NCBI GenBank assembly: GCA_016124525.1
Contig: WGNO01000046.1
Coordinates: forward strand, 49,084 to 113,083
DNA: 64,000 nt
Origin: Nostoc sp. RI_552
GTDB lineage: Bacteria; Cyanobacteriota; Cyanobacteriia; Cyanobacteriales; Nostocaceae
Direction: 5' to 3'
Made by a program: the position numbers and the translations under genes. This document shows positions 17,601 to 25,916 of the stretch, piece after piece. Below the pieces are notes generated by a model that made no database searches, was not told the origin of the DNA, and was given only the letters and a program-made list of their open reading frames with translations. Position 1 is the stretch's first letter, and each line of letters starts with the position of its first letter.

Positions 17601-19823
17601 TTCAGTTAAACAGGGAGGTAACAGGACACTCGAGTGCTGCAACAACTTCACCAATGTTGGTACTTCTAAACAAGGAGCGATAAAGTCTGCCCGCAAAGTG
17701 ATGATTAATTTAAACTTTTCCGGTATTTTTTCTAGCGCTCCCAAAACAATTGCTAAAAAACGCTGTGCATCTTCACTCTGTGCAATGGTAAACAGTTCTT
17801 CAAACTGATCTACTACCAAAACTACCATTGCTTCTGGGCGATGACGTATCCAGTGAGTAAAACCTTCCACCCCTTGGTATAACATTCCTTCTATTTGCAG
17901 TTGCTGGTAAGTTTTTTCTCTTTCAGTCCCGTTATCTACTAAACGGCGTGATAAAGCTTGCAGAGGATTTGCACCAGGACGTAAGCTTCTCATCCACCAG
18001 CCTTCGCTACCTGGTAATAATTTTCCTCGTCGCAGTTGAGCGATTAATCCCGCTTGTACTACAGAAGATTTACCACTACCAGAGGCTCCCACCACCGCAA
18101 TAAATGACTTTTGTTCTAAGTCATTAATTAGTTGCTGAACAACAATTTCTCTACCGTAAAAATATTGAGCATCTTCTTCCTCAAAAGCTCGCAATCCGCG
18201 GTAAGGACAAAGCCCTAAATCAATAGTTGCTGTTGAGTGAATGCTTCTATTACCAGAACTGGTGGGTATAACTTCAATTACGCCTTGTGTTCCTGATAGC
18301 CAGATATTTAACGGCAATTGCTGGTTACAGAATAGTTGCAATTCAGTAATCCAAGCCGCAGATGAGAGGCTACGTTGTGGGGGGACTGCTGCTAAAGTAG
18401 AATGTAAGGCTTGGGCAAATTGTTCAGGATTATTTTTCGGTGAAGCCGCAGCAATGATACATTGTCCTTGCTCAAATCCCAGTTGTAAATCTTCTACCCA
18501 ATCTTGTAGATGTGCATAGTCATTTGTTGCTGCCGGACAATCTAAAATGATAATTTGTTGGGCATAATTTGAACGCCTGAGTTGTTGTCTTAACCAGGAA
18601 CGACTGAGGCGGATATTTTCTCCTAAAATTAGGGCAGGTTCATGAGCTTCAGTTTCTTCAATTCGTCCACGTAGATATAGAAGTACTGTGGCAAAAATTC
18701 TTGGGTGGTTTTGCGGTGGGGATTCTGTAATTTGTAAACAAGTTTGAATTATTGAGTGTAAATCTTTAGTGGTAGCCTCTGAGGATCTGTGCCAATACTC
18801 TAATTCAAAACCACCTACACCCCGGAGTAATTTACTCACACCCAAGGTAGTCTGATTAGTCCCCAGTCCCTCTAATATTAACGCTTTTCGGAAACAAGAG
18901 GATTCTGCCAAGACTGATGTTAATCCCAGAATAACTTCCCCTACTCCTTCTACTATTCGTTTGGGGGTTTGTTGCGGATATTCAGAATATAGATTGGTAT
19001 CGCCTCTACTTTTATTTTGCTGATTAATCAGTCGTAATTGCTGATTAGTTTGCTCAATGTATTGGCGCGTTTGATGATAAACATATCTGTAGAGTCCATC
19101 GGCATCAATCAAACCCTGGGGGTCAGCAGCTTCACCACGCAACCCACGCATGAGGTAATAAGTAAATACGCCATGTCCCAATTCGGGAAATTCCCAAGAT
19201 TGTTGATTAGTATCACAGGACAGTAAAGCGTAGAATCCTTTACTTTGTTTTGCCCGTTGGCGTAACAATTCCACCATCTGAGATGTAGGGTTAGCAAAAG
19301 ATGGTTGGGTTATATCACTTCTAGCACCTAGGAATGTCAAGCTACCACTATGACAAGCATCTAGCCACACTAACTGAGTCTGGGCATGACTATTTCCCAA
19401 GACCTGCAAAATTTCTTGTAAACTTAAACCTGTGTTGAGTAAATCATCTGTTTGAGTATCTGTTAGACACAAAAATGCTTGTTGGGTATTTGAGTCTAGA
19501 ATTCCATGTCCAGAGAAATAAAATAAAATCGTGTCTTGTGGTTGAGCAGCTGCAGTAATTTCGTTCAAGCTAGCGTAAACTGTGGAGCGGGTAGGTAGCC
19601 CGGAACTCAAATCATGGTGAACCCTTGTTTCGGTTTGAGGAAATTCCTGGGTTGCATCCTCTAAAGCTGCTGCTAAACCCTGACAATCAACAGTTGAGTA
19701 GCGTAGTGACGGTAATGCCTTGTCCTGGTATTTATTGACTCCTACCAACAACAGCCAAAGTTTTGCTTCTCCCATTTCTAGGATATGCGTTGAGTGACTG
19801 GTAGCGATACCGAGTGGAGACAT
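14673..19823 (-). CDS. orthocaspase-STAND ATPase-WD40 protein
   Basis: 1716 residues. The N-terminal caspase-like (C14) domain has its catalytic pair at His106 (F-S-G-H-G) and Cys157 (D-A-C-H-S-G). Next comes a STAND/NACHT-like NTPase beginning at P-Y-R-G-L-R-A-F, with Walker A G-A-S-G-S-G-K-S-S near 580 and a Walker B strand ending V-V-D-Q-F-E-E-L-F near 665-675. A single transmembrane helix lies near 1018-1036. The C-terminus, from about 1104, holds 14 WD40 repeats (F-S-P-D-G...K-L-W pattern), enough for two seven-bladed propellers. Such proteins are thought to sense a ligand with the WD40 part and activate the protease, as in programmed cell death or conflict systems. The ligand is unknown. 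The start is the first ATG; Met17 is an alternative. Confidence 0.92.
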   Translation of the reverse strand: MSPLGIATSHSTHILEMGEAKLWLLLVGVNKYQDKALPSLRYSTVDCQGLAAALEDATQEFPQTETRVHHDLSSGLPTRSTVYASLNEITAAAQPQDTILFYFSGHGILDSNTQQAFLCLTDTQTDDLLNTGLSLQEILQVLGNSHAQTQLVWLDACHSGSLTFLGARSDITQPSFANPTSQMVELLRQRAKQSKGFYALLSCDTNQQSWEFPELGHGVFTYYLMRGLRGEAADPQGLIDADGLYRYVYHQTRQYIEQTNQQLRLINQQNKSRGDTNLYSEYPQQTPKRIVEGVGEVILGLTSVLAESSCFRKALILEGLGTNQTTLGVSKLLRGVGGFELEYWHRSSEATTKDLHSIIQTCLQITESPPQNHPRIFATVLLYLRGRIEETEAHEPALILGENIRLSRSWLRQQLRRSNYAQQIIILDCPAATNDYAHLQDWVEDLQLGFEQGQCIIAAASPKNNPEQFAQALHSTLAAVPPQRSLSSAAWITELQLFCNQQLPLNIWLSGTQGVIEVIPTSSGNRSIHSTATIDLGLCPYRGLRAFEEEDAQYFYGREIVVQQLINDLEQKSFIAVVGASGSGKSSVVQAGLIAQLRRGKLLPGSEGWWMRSLRPGANPLQALSRRLVDNGTEREKTYQQLQIEGMLYQGVEGFTHWIRHRPEAMVVLVVDQFEELFTIAQSEDAQRFLAIVLGALEKIPEKFKLIITLRADFIAPCLEVPTLVKLLQHSSVLLPPCLTEQEYRRMIINPSEQVGLTVEAELVEVLMQELQHSAGDLPLLEFVLEQLWEYRENGTITLQAYQQHLRGIKGALENKAQKVYKTLDPEAQECARWIFLSLTQLGEGTEDTRRRVLKSELIVKKYPVALVERTLQVLIAAKLVVVNLEEDTGVFTEVRGVGEIEKTSLPFPTSSPATVEVAHEVLIRYWSTLRWWLEENRARLRSQRQIAQAAALWINNNEQPDFLLQGVRLAEAEEIYMNYIDEVSVDVQRFIQACLLERKRQQQKEKNRLRKAQRTVGIISILGLTAFGLAVLAYQQTQKAQLGEIQALNSLSENFLVSNKQLEALLTGLKAGKEVQKNTPLIPQNIQSKTAFILQQAVYGTQELNRLTHNSWVTSVTFAPDGKILAAGYADNSILIWGSNGSLLATLTEHQDSVNSVSFSPDGKTIASASADNTIKIWSRDGKLLKTITGHLHGVNTVSFSPDGQFLVSGSHDNTAKLWNSDGKLLANFIGHNRSINEVSFSPDGDTIASASDDGTVKLWSLDGRLLSTLPGSTREVLDVSFSPDGQTIASASADHSIKLWSRDGNLLRIIEGHNGGVWKVRFSADGKMIASASADKTIKLWTRAGNLLDTLPGHTHEVNSLSFSPDSDRLASASDDNTVRLWKLEKTLPKTFYGHKSSVNNVSFTADGSTITSFSADKTMKVWSLNGRLLKILASPIEDITTITFTSDGNTVALATEDQTIEIRQRDATLLHTLKGHKHSITNMIFSPDDQILASGSADKTIKLWNRDGKLLRTLSGHHGWVTNIQFSPDGKIIASASADKTIKLWNRDGRLLRTFPGHSASIWSINFAPDGKSIASGSDDKTVKLWNLDGSLLHTFQGHTDLVNHVSFSPDGKMIASGSDDKTVKLWNVSSGILLKTFSGHNDGVKSVHFSPDGKMLASASEDTTVKLWNLEEIELQTLKLDQLLNYACDRLGDYLKTHPDVTTEEYELCFGD

Positions 19824-20255
19824 TTTTAATTTTCTGGGTAATTACTAAGGACTAGGAGATGGTATAAATTGGTGTTTGTGTTACTGCGATTCAAAGGGAG
19901 CTAATTACAGTTCCATTGTTCCGCCTAAATGGAGGAAATTACATCAGTAGAGTTTGCTATGGGTATGTTGTACCATGCACTTATACTCATTTTACCAATC
20001 AAAAGTTAGTCCTCAAATGTTCACTGAATACTTATTGCCTAATTATACGTCGAAGCCAATGGCTTAATTCACCTCTACCTTCTCACAACTGCCGCAGGTC
20101 TAGCCATCACCAACATACCCGGCGAGGTTCAAGAAATCAAAGTGACCCAAAGTTCTAGCCTCTATGTCCAACATGGACAACAATTGACCTCTCCCCTGCC
20201 TAAAGGCGAGGAGATTCTAAGAAGAAAACTAATGATGCACTGAAAATCATTGAAA
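19824..20255. other. gene-poor stretch with a coding remnant
   Basis: No intact gene seen. Between about 20065 and 20240 one plus-strand frame reads as degraded protein (N-I-P-G-E-V-Q-E-I-K-V, then L-Y-V-Q-H-G-Q-Q-L), resembling the edge of a lipoyl-like or HlyD-like fold, but with no start. I could not identify it. Confidence 0.35.
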
Positions 20256-20257
20256 GA

Positions 20258-20509
20258 ATGATGAAGGAAGATCCAGAATTACAAGAGATGGATCAACTGA
20301 TTAATAAAATGCGACCCGTGCATTCCGGTGAAATTTTCCGGGAGGATTTTATCACCCCCATGGGGATGGGTGGAGAAGCCCTTGCTGTAGCGTTGCACCT
20401 TCCCCCATGGCAAATTCAAGAGATTTTGGATGAACAACGATCAATCACTGCGGATACCGCTTTTTGGCTCGTCCTCATTCTTGTTGATATTACTTGTATC
20501 ATGTCATGA
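20258..20509 (+). pseudogene. HigA-like antitoxin fragment
   Basis: An 83-residue frame. Its middle matches HigA-type XRE antitoxins: M-R-P-V-H-S-G-E-I-F-R-E-D-F, then A-L-A-V-A-L-H-L-P, then R-S-I-T-A-D-T-A-F-W-L. After that the expected continuation (A-R-Y-F-G-type) is lost to an apparent frameshift and the frame ends in unrelated hydrophobic residues. The first 25 residues (E-D-P-E-L-Q-E-M) look like the start of a different antitoxin type, so the frame may be a chimera. No HigB-like toxin lies beside it. It is probably non-functional. Confidence 0.5.
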
Positions 20510-20599
20510 ATAAAAAAACGCCAATTTGGCGAGATTTATGAAATTATCTTTGTTAAAGTATTGATTGTAAAAGACTTGTGGGCTTAATAGTCCAAGGTT

Positions 20600-20803
20600 T
20601 ACTACACCTCAAGAGCATTGACTGTAGAACTAATCGAATTAGTACTGCTAATTCTGCTCTATGAATTGAAGATTGCTACTAGATTTATTGTAGTGATCTC
20701 CAGAATCCCTTCTTCTCGCAAAAGGGACAAGTAGAATCATAAGTCCTTGTTGATTTACTCCTATCCATACCTCGTTCAACCATGATATGAACGGGGTATT
20801 TTT
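20600..20803 (+). ncRNA. candidate small RNA ending in a terminator
   Basis: There is no reading frame, yet the stretch ends in a good intrinsic terminator at 20769-20803. Upstream lie other small pairing segments such as TCCCTTC...AAGGGA near 20706-20728. The 5' end is unknown; the coordinate is a guess. It could also be the leader or tail of the HigA-like remnant transcript. Confidence 0.3.
20769..20803 (+). terminator. intrinsic terminator
   Basis: A ten-base stem (ACCTCGTTCA / TGAACGGGGT, one mismatch) around a nine-base loop is followed by ATTTTT. There is no convincing gene immediately upstream on this strand. Confidence 0.6.
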
Positions 20804-20885
20804 CATGGTTAAAGTGCGCTGATTAATTATATATTTTGCTCTTGTTTTGGCGAGAGGACTTTAGTCCTCACTACCAAGTTGTTAA

Positions 20886-22082
20886 TTAATTTGTAGCTGA
20901 TTTGGCAATAGCCCCCAATTGCAACCCTGGCGGATAGCTATCTTTTTGTTTAATAAGCTTAATTTCCTCATGGGTAATGCGTAATTTCAACTTGTCTGCT
21001 AATTCTCGCACAATATCTCCGCGATCAATGACACCCGCTACTGTACCAGCAGGTGACAGCACGGTGATTCGAGGTAATTGTTGATTTTCTAATTTGTTAA
21101 TTACCTCAGCCATGGAGGTTGATTCAGCTACGGTGGGAATTTCTGTCAAAGGATGGAGAATGCTTTGCAGAGTTCGGTTTTCCCACTCACTTCTTTCTAC
21201 TAAGCGTAAGTCATCAATAGCTACCATACCCCGGTAACGCCCATCAGACACGGCAAAGTAGATGTTTGGGGCACTGCTGTCCAATAGATAGGAATCAGCA
21301 AAAGCACGCAAAGTTTGATCAGCATCGACTACGCGAAAATCCCTGGTCATAGCATCGCTGGCTATTATCTTTAGTAAGGTTTCTTGTAATGTGGTAAGAC
21401 GGTGGTAGCTGTTAGCATTACGAACAGCAAACCAACCTAGCAAAGCAATCCACAAACCAGTTACTAATTCCGTGGTCAAGAAATCTACGGCTAATCCTAG
21501 AGCGATGGCACTGTAACCTAAAATTTGCCCCGCCCGTGCTGCCCAGTGTACTGCTTCAAAGCGGTTACCTGTGATTTGCCAAAGTGCGGCTTTTAAAACT
21601 TGTCCCCCATCTAAAGGTAAGCCGGGAATCAGGTTAAATAGTGCCACGACTAAATTAATTCTCGCCAAATCTGTAACCATTGCCCTGAAGGGGCTAGTTT
21701 CAGGTGTGATATTAGTAGCCAGACTCAAAAGCAAAAATAGAGCTATACTTACTAGAGGACCTGCGATCGCTACTTGAAAAGCTTTTCCTGGAGTTTTTGA
21801 TTCTTCTTCAATAGCAGCAATGCCACCAAACATAAATAGAGTAATTGAGTTAACTCTAATCCCCTGCCATCGCGCTGCCAAACTATGACCTAATTCATGT
21901 AACAACACCGAAGCAAACAGTAACAGTGCCATCACAATCCCAGCACTCCAAGCTGTAGCAGTACCCCATTCCTGGTAGGCTATGCCAAAGTTAAGCGTGG
22001 CCAGGGCTAAGATTATAAACCATAGCGGGTCTAACAACAGAGGAATACCAAATAAAGACCCGATTCTCCAACTTGTTTGCAT
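20886..22082 (-). CDS. site-2 protease family (M50) with CBS domains
   Basis: 398 residues. The zinc protease core lies in the membrane: H-E-L-G-H at 62-66 and L-D-G-G at 157-160 (the N-x-x-P-x-x-P-L-D-G-G segment) give the metal ligands, within about six hydrophobic helices. The last 150 residues form a CBS pair, which often binds adenine nucleotides. Such rhomboid-unrelated intramembrane proteases cut membrane-bound regulators. The substrate here is unknown. The gene stands alone, with psaK copies about 300 bp upstream. Confidence 0.88.
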   Translation of the reverse strand: MQTSWRIGSLFGIPLLLDPLWFIILALATLNFGIAYQEWGTATAWSAGIVMALLLFASVLLHELGHSLAARWQGIRVNSITLFMFGGIAAIEEESKTPGKAFQVAIAGPLVSIALFLLLSLATNITPETSPFRAMVTDLARINLVVALFNLIPGLPLDGGQVLKAALWQITGNRFEAVHWAARAGQILGYSAIALGLAVDFLTTELVTGLWIALLGWFAVRNANSYHRLTTLQETLLKIIASDAMTRDFRVVDADQTLRAFADSYLLDSSAPNIYFAVSDGRYRGMVAIDDLRLVERSEWENRTLQSILHPLTEIPTVAESTSMAEVINKLENQQLPRITVLSPAGTVAGVIDRGDIVRELADKLKLRITHEEIKLIKQKDSYPPGLQLGAIAKSATN

Positions 22083-22384
22083 TTTATTGTCCTCAAACTA
22101 GATATTTGTTCAGGCTAGATATTTTCAAAACTTCATGCTACAAAATAAAGTATAATTCTATACAATGATTTTAGAAAAATTACATTTATTATATAAAAAT
22201 GAGCTATATGTAAGTGAGAAACCCCCTACCGCAACAAATTACGAATTAGGAATCCCCTAAGATCTACATTGACACATTACCTACCCTCGGGACGAGTAGC
22301 TGAGGGTGGGGATTTCCGCCTGTCATCTCAGATTTATAGAGATTTTGGGTATGTTCAGATGATGTGGAAAGAGACAAAACAGGG
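22083..22384. other. intergenic stretch with a hairpin
   Basis: AT-rich stretch without a gene. It holds a TACCCTC/GAGGGTG hairpin at 22282-22308 followed by GGGGATTTCCGC, similar in sequence to the hairpin at 58582-58615, and a TTACGAATTA-type repeat near 22240. Confidence 0.5.
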
Positions 22385-22663
22385 CTAAATAATGCCGAGA
22401 TTCGTCAATCCCAAAACCGTACCAATACCAATTAGATGCCCAGCACTCATCGCGGCCAGAAAGGAACCAACGCTGGGATTGTTGAATAGCCCTGGAAAAG
22501 GTAAAGGCATTTTATTGCCAACGTGAGGGTAACTAATTGTTCGAGGAATAATCAAAAGACATAATACGCAACTGCCAATAATAATCGGAGTGCCAACCCA
22601 ATTCCATGTAGTGCCAGTGTTGGGAACAGTCACTTGAACTGCTAATAACATTGATGAGATCAT
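22385..22663 (-). CDS. psaK: photosystem I subunit PsaK-like, copy A
   Basis: 92 residues with two transmembrane helices. The second holds [16 protein letters not shown], the PsaK hallmark. PsaK is a peripheral thylakoid subunit of photosystem I involved in antenna docking and state changes. Copy A is longer in the loop than copy B and more diverged at its N-terminus (T-V-P-N-T-G-T-T-W). AGGAGG stands 7 nt before the ATG. It follows copy B in the same direction after 285 bp, so the two may be regulated separately. Confidence 0.88.
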   Translation of the reverse strand: MISSMLLAVQVTVPNTGTTWNWVGTPIIIGSCVLCLLIIPRTISYPHVGNKMPLPFPGLFNNPSVGSFLAAMSAGHLIGIGTVLGLTNLGII

Positions 22664-22670
22664 GGTTCTT

Positions 22671-22676
22671 CCTCCT
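22671..22676 (-). promoter_or_regulatory. strong ribosome binding site of psaK copy A
   Basis: AGGAGG on the minus strand, 7 nt before the ATG at 22663. It supports high translation and fixes the start. Confidence 0.75.
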
Positions 22677-22948
22677 GCATGGACAGACTGATTTCGTTGT
22701 CAGTTCTCAGCTATGTAAATACTCTACTTGATGAAGTTATCGAATCCTCCCTCAAAGGTTAGGTTATGATGTGTCTCTACTTTTGGAGTGATTACAAGAA
22801 AAGCTGATCATGCTAAAGTCAATAGTCCCATTGCCAGGGAGTGGGAAATGGGGATGAGGGACAGAAATTATGGTAAAGTCCGAAGGTTTTTTCTCTTGTA
22901 CCCTGAAACAGCAGCCCTGAGCTCTGCCCACTCCCTAGCTTCTTAAAC

Positions 22949-23197
22949 CTACAGACGACCGATATTAGTCAGACCTAACACAATGCCAATGCCGATAACA
23001 TGACCAAAAGCCATTGCACCAATAAATGCGGGAATACTGATTGGCAGGATAGGAAACTTCGGGCCTACTTGAGGGTACTGAATTTTCAAAGTTAGCAACA
23101 GAACTACCAAGCTGCTGGCACTGATAATAATGGCTACTGTGGGACTCCATTCGGGCGTCACGGGAACAGATGCGGCGGCTAGTAATGATGAAATCAA
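22949..23197 (-). CDS. psaK: photosystem I subunit PsaK, copy B
   Basis: 82 residues with two transmembrane helices. It has T-P-E-W-S-P-T-V near the N-terminus, as in classical PsaK, and G-H-V-I-G-I-G-I-V-L-G-L-x-N-I-G in the second helix. The start is a TTG at 23197, with AGGAGA 7 nt before it; no ATG lies nearby in frame. That makes this a non-ATG start in a photosynthesis gene. It is the first of two tandem paralogues and diverges from trpF. Confidence 0.9.
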   Translation of the reverse strand: MISSLLAAASVPVTPEWSPTVAIIISASSLVVLLLTLKIQYPQVGPKFPILPISIPAFIGAMAFGHVIGIGIVLGLTNIGRL

Positions 23198-23204
23198 ACT
23201 GGTA

Positions 23205-23210
23205 TCTCCT
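23205..23210 (-). promoter_or_regulatory. ribosome binding site deciding a TTG start
   Basis: AGGAGA on the minus strand, 7 nt before TTG at 23197. Without it the psaK start would be ambiguous. Confidence 0.65.
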
Positions 23211-23320
23211 AAATCAGAAAATTAATCTAGTCCTCCAAAATTATAAAGTTCCATAGAACAACCCAAAATAATAATTAGTAAATTTTCGACTTTTTTCAGT
23301 TACCAACATCTAAAATTCAT

Positions 23321-24004
23321 ATGCGGGTGAAAATTTGCGGCATTACTCAGCCACAACAATCTGTAGCGATCGCCAATCTTGGTGCAACGGCACTAGGATT
23401 CATTTGTGTATCCACCTCGCCTCGCTATGTTACTACACAGCAAATTCGGGCAGCAGTGGCACAATTACCGCCAAATATTGACAGAATCGGAGTATTTGCC
23501 AATAGGACTATTGCTGAAATTAGGCAGATAGTTATGGATTCTGAATTGACTGGTGTGCAGTTACACGGAGAGGAACCCCCAGAATTTTGCTCACTGTTAC
23601 GTCAAAATCTAGCAAATGTAGAAATTATTAAGGCTTTTCGAGTTCGTAGTCTTGAGCATCTTGCTCAAGCCTCTAATTACACCGAACATATAGACACATT
23701 ACTACTGGATGCTTATCATCCCCAACAGTTGGGAGGTACAGGTCACACTCTCGACTGGCAAATGCTACAACAGTTCCAACCCAGTTGTCCTTGGTTATTA
23801 GCTGGGGGACTAAGTCCAGATAATGTACTAGCAGCCTTGAATCAAGTTAAACCCGACGGGATAGATTTATCCAGTGGTGTAGAACTGAAGCCAGGAGACA
23901 AAGATTTGGATCAGGTAGCTCTGCTGTTTGAGAAATTAGCAACCCGAAACCAGGGAGGAAGATTGTCACTTCCCAATCCTCACTCCCCAATTTCCAGTCC
24001 CTAA
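23321..24004 (+). CDS. trpF: phosphoribosylanthranilate isomerase
   Basis: Third step of tryptophan synthesis in the cytosol: Amadori rearrangement of phosphoribosylanthranilate. The (beta-alpha)8 barrel starts with R-V-K-I-C-G-I-T, carrying the catalytic Cys, and [13 protein letters not shown] carries the catalytic Asp. [10 protein letters not shown] and D-L-S-S-G-V-E form the phosphate site. Normal length plus a short unstructured tail rich in Pro and Ser. The last four bases overlap the convergent folE gene. Confidence 0.95.
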   Translation: MRVKICGITQPQQSVAIANLGATALGFICVSTSPRYVTTQQIRAAVAQLPPNIDRIGVFANRTIAEIRQIVMDSELTGVQLHGEEPPEFCSLLRQNLANVEIIKAFRVRSLEHLAQASNYTEHIDTLLLDAYHPQQLGGTGHTLDWQMLQQFQPSCPWLLAGGLSPDNVLAALNQVKPDGIDLSSGVELKPGDKDLDQVALLFEKLATRNQGGRLSLPNPHSPISSP

Positions 24005-24708
24005 AAGAATGCCGGTTGATGACGAATCAAGTTAAAGAATTCTTCACGGGTTTTTTGTTCTTCTTCAAATGCACCAACCATTGCACTGGTAACAGTCCAA
24101 GAACCTGGTTTTTGAACACCCCGCATGACCATGCACATATGCGTAGCTTCCATCACTACTGCTACACCTTGAGGTTCGAGAATAGTTTGAATGGCTTCAG
24201 CTATTTGACGAGTTAATCTTTCTTGGACTTGCAAGCGGCGGGAATACATTTCCACAATGCGGGCAAGTTTACTTAAACCTACAACTTTTTGGTTGGGGAT
24301 ATAAGCAACGTGTGCTCTACCCATAAAAGGCAGCATATGGTGTTCACAGAGGCTGAAGAAGTTAATATCCCGAACTAATACCATCTCGTTATGTCCTTCA
24401 TCAAAGATGGCATCGTTAATCAGTTCTTCTAAGGATTGGTTGTAGCCACTGGTAAGAAACCGCATGGCTTCTGCTACCCGCTTGGGTGTTTTCAGCAGTC
24501 CTTCTCGTTCGGGGTCTTCTCCCACACCCACTATGAGCGCTCTAACGCCATCCATCATTAACTCCACTTCTTCTTCTGACGGTGGGTGTAGATTCGGCTG
24601 TCGTCCATTATGGGTGTTGCGGTCTGGTTTAGGGCTGATAGCTTCCACTAAGTCGGGGATGAGAGGAGATTTTGAGCCGTTGGCACCGTTGGAACTAGCA
24701 ATAGTCAT
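24001..24708 (-). CDS. folE: GTP cyclohydrolase I
   Basis: Converts GTP to 7,8-dihydroneopterin triphosphate, the first step of folate and pterin synthesis. Zinc and active-site residues are visible in L-C-E-H-H-M-L-P-F and in [11 protein letters not shown]. The first 45 residues are a variable, Pro-rich extension. Transcribed on the minus strand about 100 bp after an SDR gene, in line with the ado-aar-accA group. Overlaps the trpF stop by four bases. Confidence 0.95.
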   Translation of the reverse strand: MTIASSNGANGSKSPLIPDLVEAISPKPDRNTHNGRQPNLHPPSEEEVELMMDGVRALIVGVGEDPEREGLLKTPKRVAEAMRFLTSGYNQSLEELINDAIFDEGHNEMVLVRDINFFSLCEHHMLPFMGRAHVAYIPNQKVVGLSKLARIVEMYSRRLQVQERLTRQIAEAIQTILEPQGVAVVMEATHMCMVMRGVQKPGSWTVTSAMVGAFEEEQKTREEFFNLIRHQPAFF

Positions 24709-24809
24709 GATTTGATTACTTCGTTATGGTTTGAATTATTTGTCTTGCTGATTTCAACTTGGAATTTTGCTCACCCACAGGTGTACAGAGTCAAATCATA
24801 CTCAGCAAT

Positions 24810-25544
24810 TTAAAGAGCGCCAGCACTAGGCATGAGGATCAATTCGTCGATGACGGCTTGTTGTGGTAGTAACGCGGTGTGGAGAATTGATTGGGCAACA
24901 ATTTCTGGCGTTAACATTTTTCCACGTTCAAAATCCCCATGGACTGTTTCTGTGTCCCACAGTTCTGTGTTAACAGCACCAGGACAAATGGCAGTTACAC
25001 GAATGCCGTGGGGGCGTTCTTCTTGTGCCAAAGTTTGCGAAAGTGCCATGACACCAGCTTTACTGACACTGTATGCTCCCCAACCAGGAAAAGGTTGCTT
25101 GGCGGCAATAGAGGCTACATTGAGAATTGTGCCTGTGCGGCGATCCCGCATTCCCGGCAAAATTCCCATCATGCACTGGAACAAGCTGGTGAGGTTGAGG
25201 TTGATGACTTGCTGCCAATCTTCTAAGGGGGTTTCACTTAAGTTGGCTGTGTATCCTATGCCCGCATTGTTTACTAAGATATCTATCCCCCCAAAATCAA
25301 GGGCGATGGCTTGGATTTTTGTTTTTACTTGAGATACATTAGCAAGATCTACAGCGTAGGCTTTGGCTGATACTCCTGTATGCCTGGCTGCTTCTGCTAT
25401 TGTTTCTAACTTATCTAAAGAACGGCTCACTAGGGCGACATCAATTCCCGCCTTGGCGAATGCTAAAGCCGTTGCTTTGCCAATTCCACTGCTAGCCCCG
25501 GTAATGAGGGCACGTCGTTTCTCAAGACTCATGCTCTTTCCCAA
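24810..25544 (-). CDS. short-chain dehydrogenase/reductase
   Basis: 244 residues, classical SDR. The cofactor loop T-G-A-S-S-G-I-G is at the N-terminus, followed by N-N-A-G in the middle, then N-V-A-S and the active-site Y-S-V-S-K. It likely uses NADP(H), since there is S-R-S-L after the second strand. Met5 (25532) is an alternative start. Its place between accA and folE, downstream of alkane genes, is suggestive of lipid or aldehyde/alcohol metabolism, but the substrate cannot be read from sequence. Confidence 0.85.
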   Translation of the reverse strand: MGKSMSLEKRRALITGASSGIGKATALAFAKAGIDVALVSRSLDKLETIAEAARHTGVSAKAYAVDLANVSQVKTKIQAIALDFGGIDILVNNAGIGYTANLSETPLEDWQQVINLNLTSLFQCMMGILPGMRDRRTGTILNVASIAAKQPFPGWGAYSVSKAGVMALSQTLAQEERPHGIRVTAICPGAVNTELWDTETVHGDFERGKMLTPEIVAQSILHTALLPQQAVIDELILMPSAGAL

Positions 25545-25916
25545 TTTTTTGGCAGTTCTGAAAGCTTTTTTCCACCAGCCAATTATCCAAATCTTGCGGA
25601 TTGGTTAAATTAGTTAAATTTAACTAACCTGAATTTCCGATGATTCCTCGTTGATAACTAACTGCTAATTTTTTCCGTCAGCATGGGTATTTTTTCCCGT
25701 CAGGTATTTTCCCAGTGAGGATAGCAAACGTTTAACTGGGAAATTATGTCATATTTTCCAACGTGATGACTAAATAACACGGAAATTACTGATCAAATCA
25801 AGTTGATTTGCTTAAAACAGAAGAACCTACGGCTATTTAAAGATTGTTAACAATCTTTAAATAGCCACAGGCATTATAGCATTGCTGATGAGCAGGGAAG
25901 TTATTTTCTCCCAGTA
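25545..25916. other. intergenic region between accA and the SDR gene
   Basis: No gene seen. It holds a perfect 36-bp palindrome (25831-25866) and a second inverted repeat TTTCCCAGT/ACTGGGAAA (about 25708-25743). Both could end or attenuate the accA transcript. Confidence 0.6.
25831..25866. repeat. perfect 36-bp palindrome
   Basis: Two 18-nt arms, GGCTATTTAAAGATTGTT and its exact complement, without a spacer. It lies 50 bp past the accA stop on the minus strand. No U-run follows. Confidence 0.85.
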
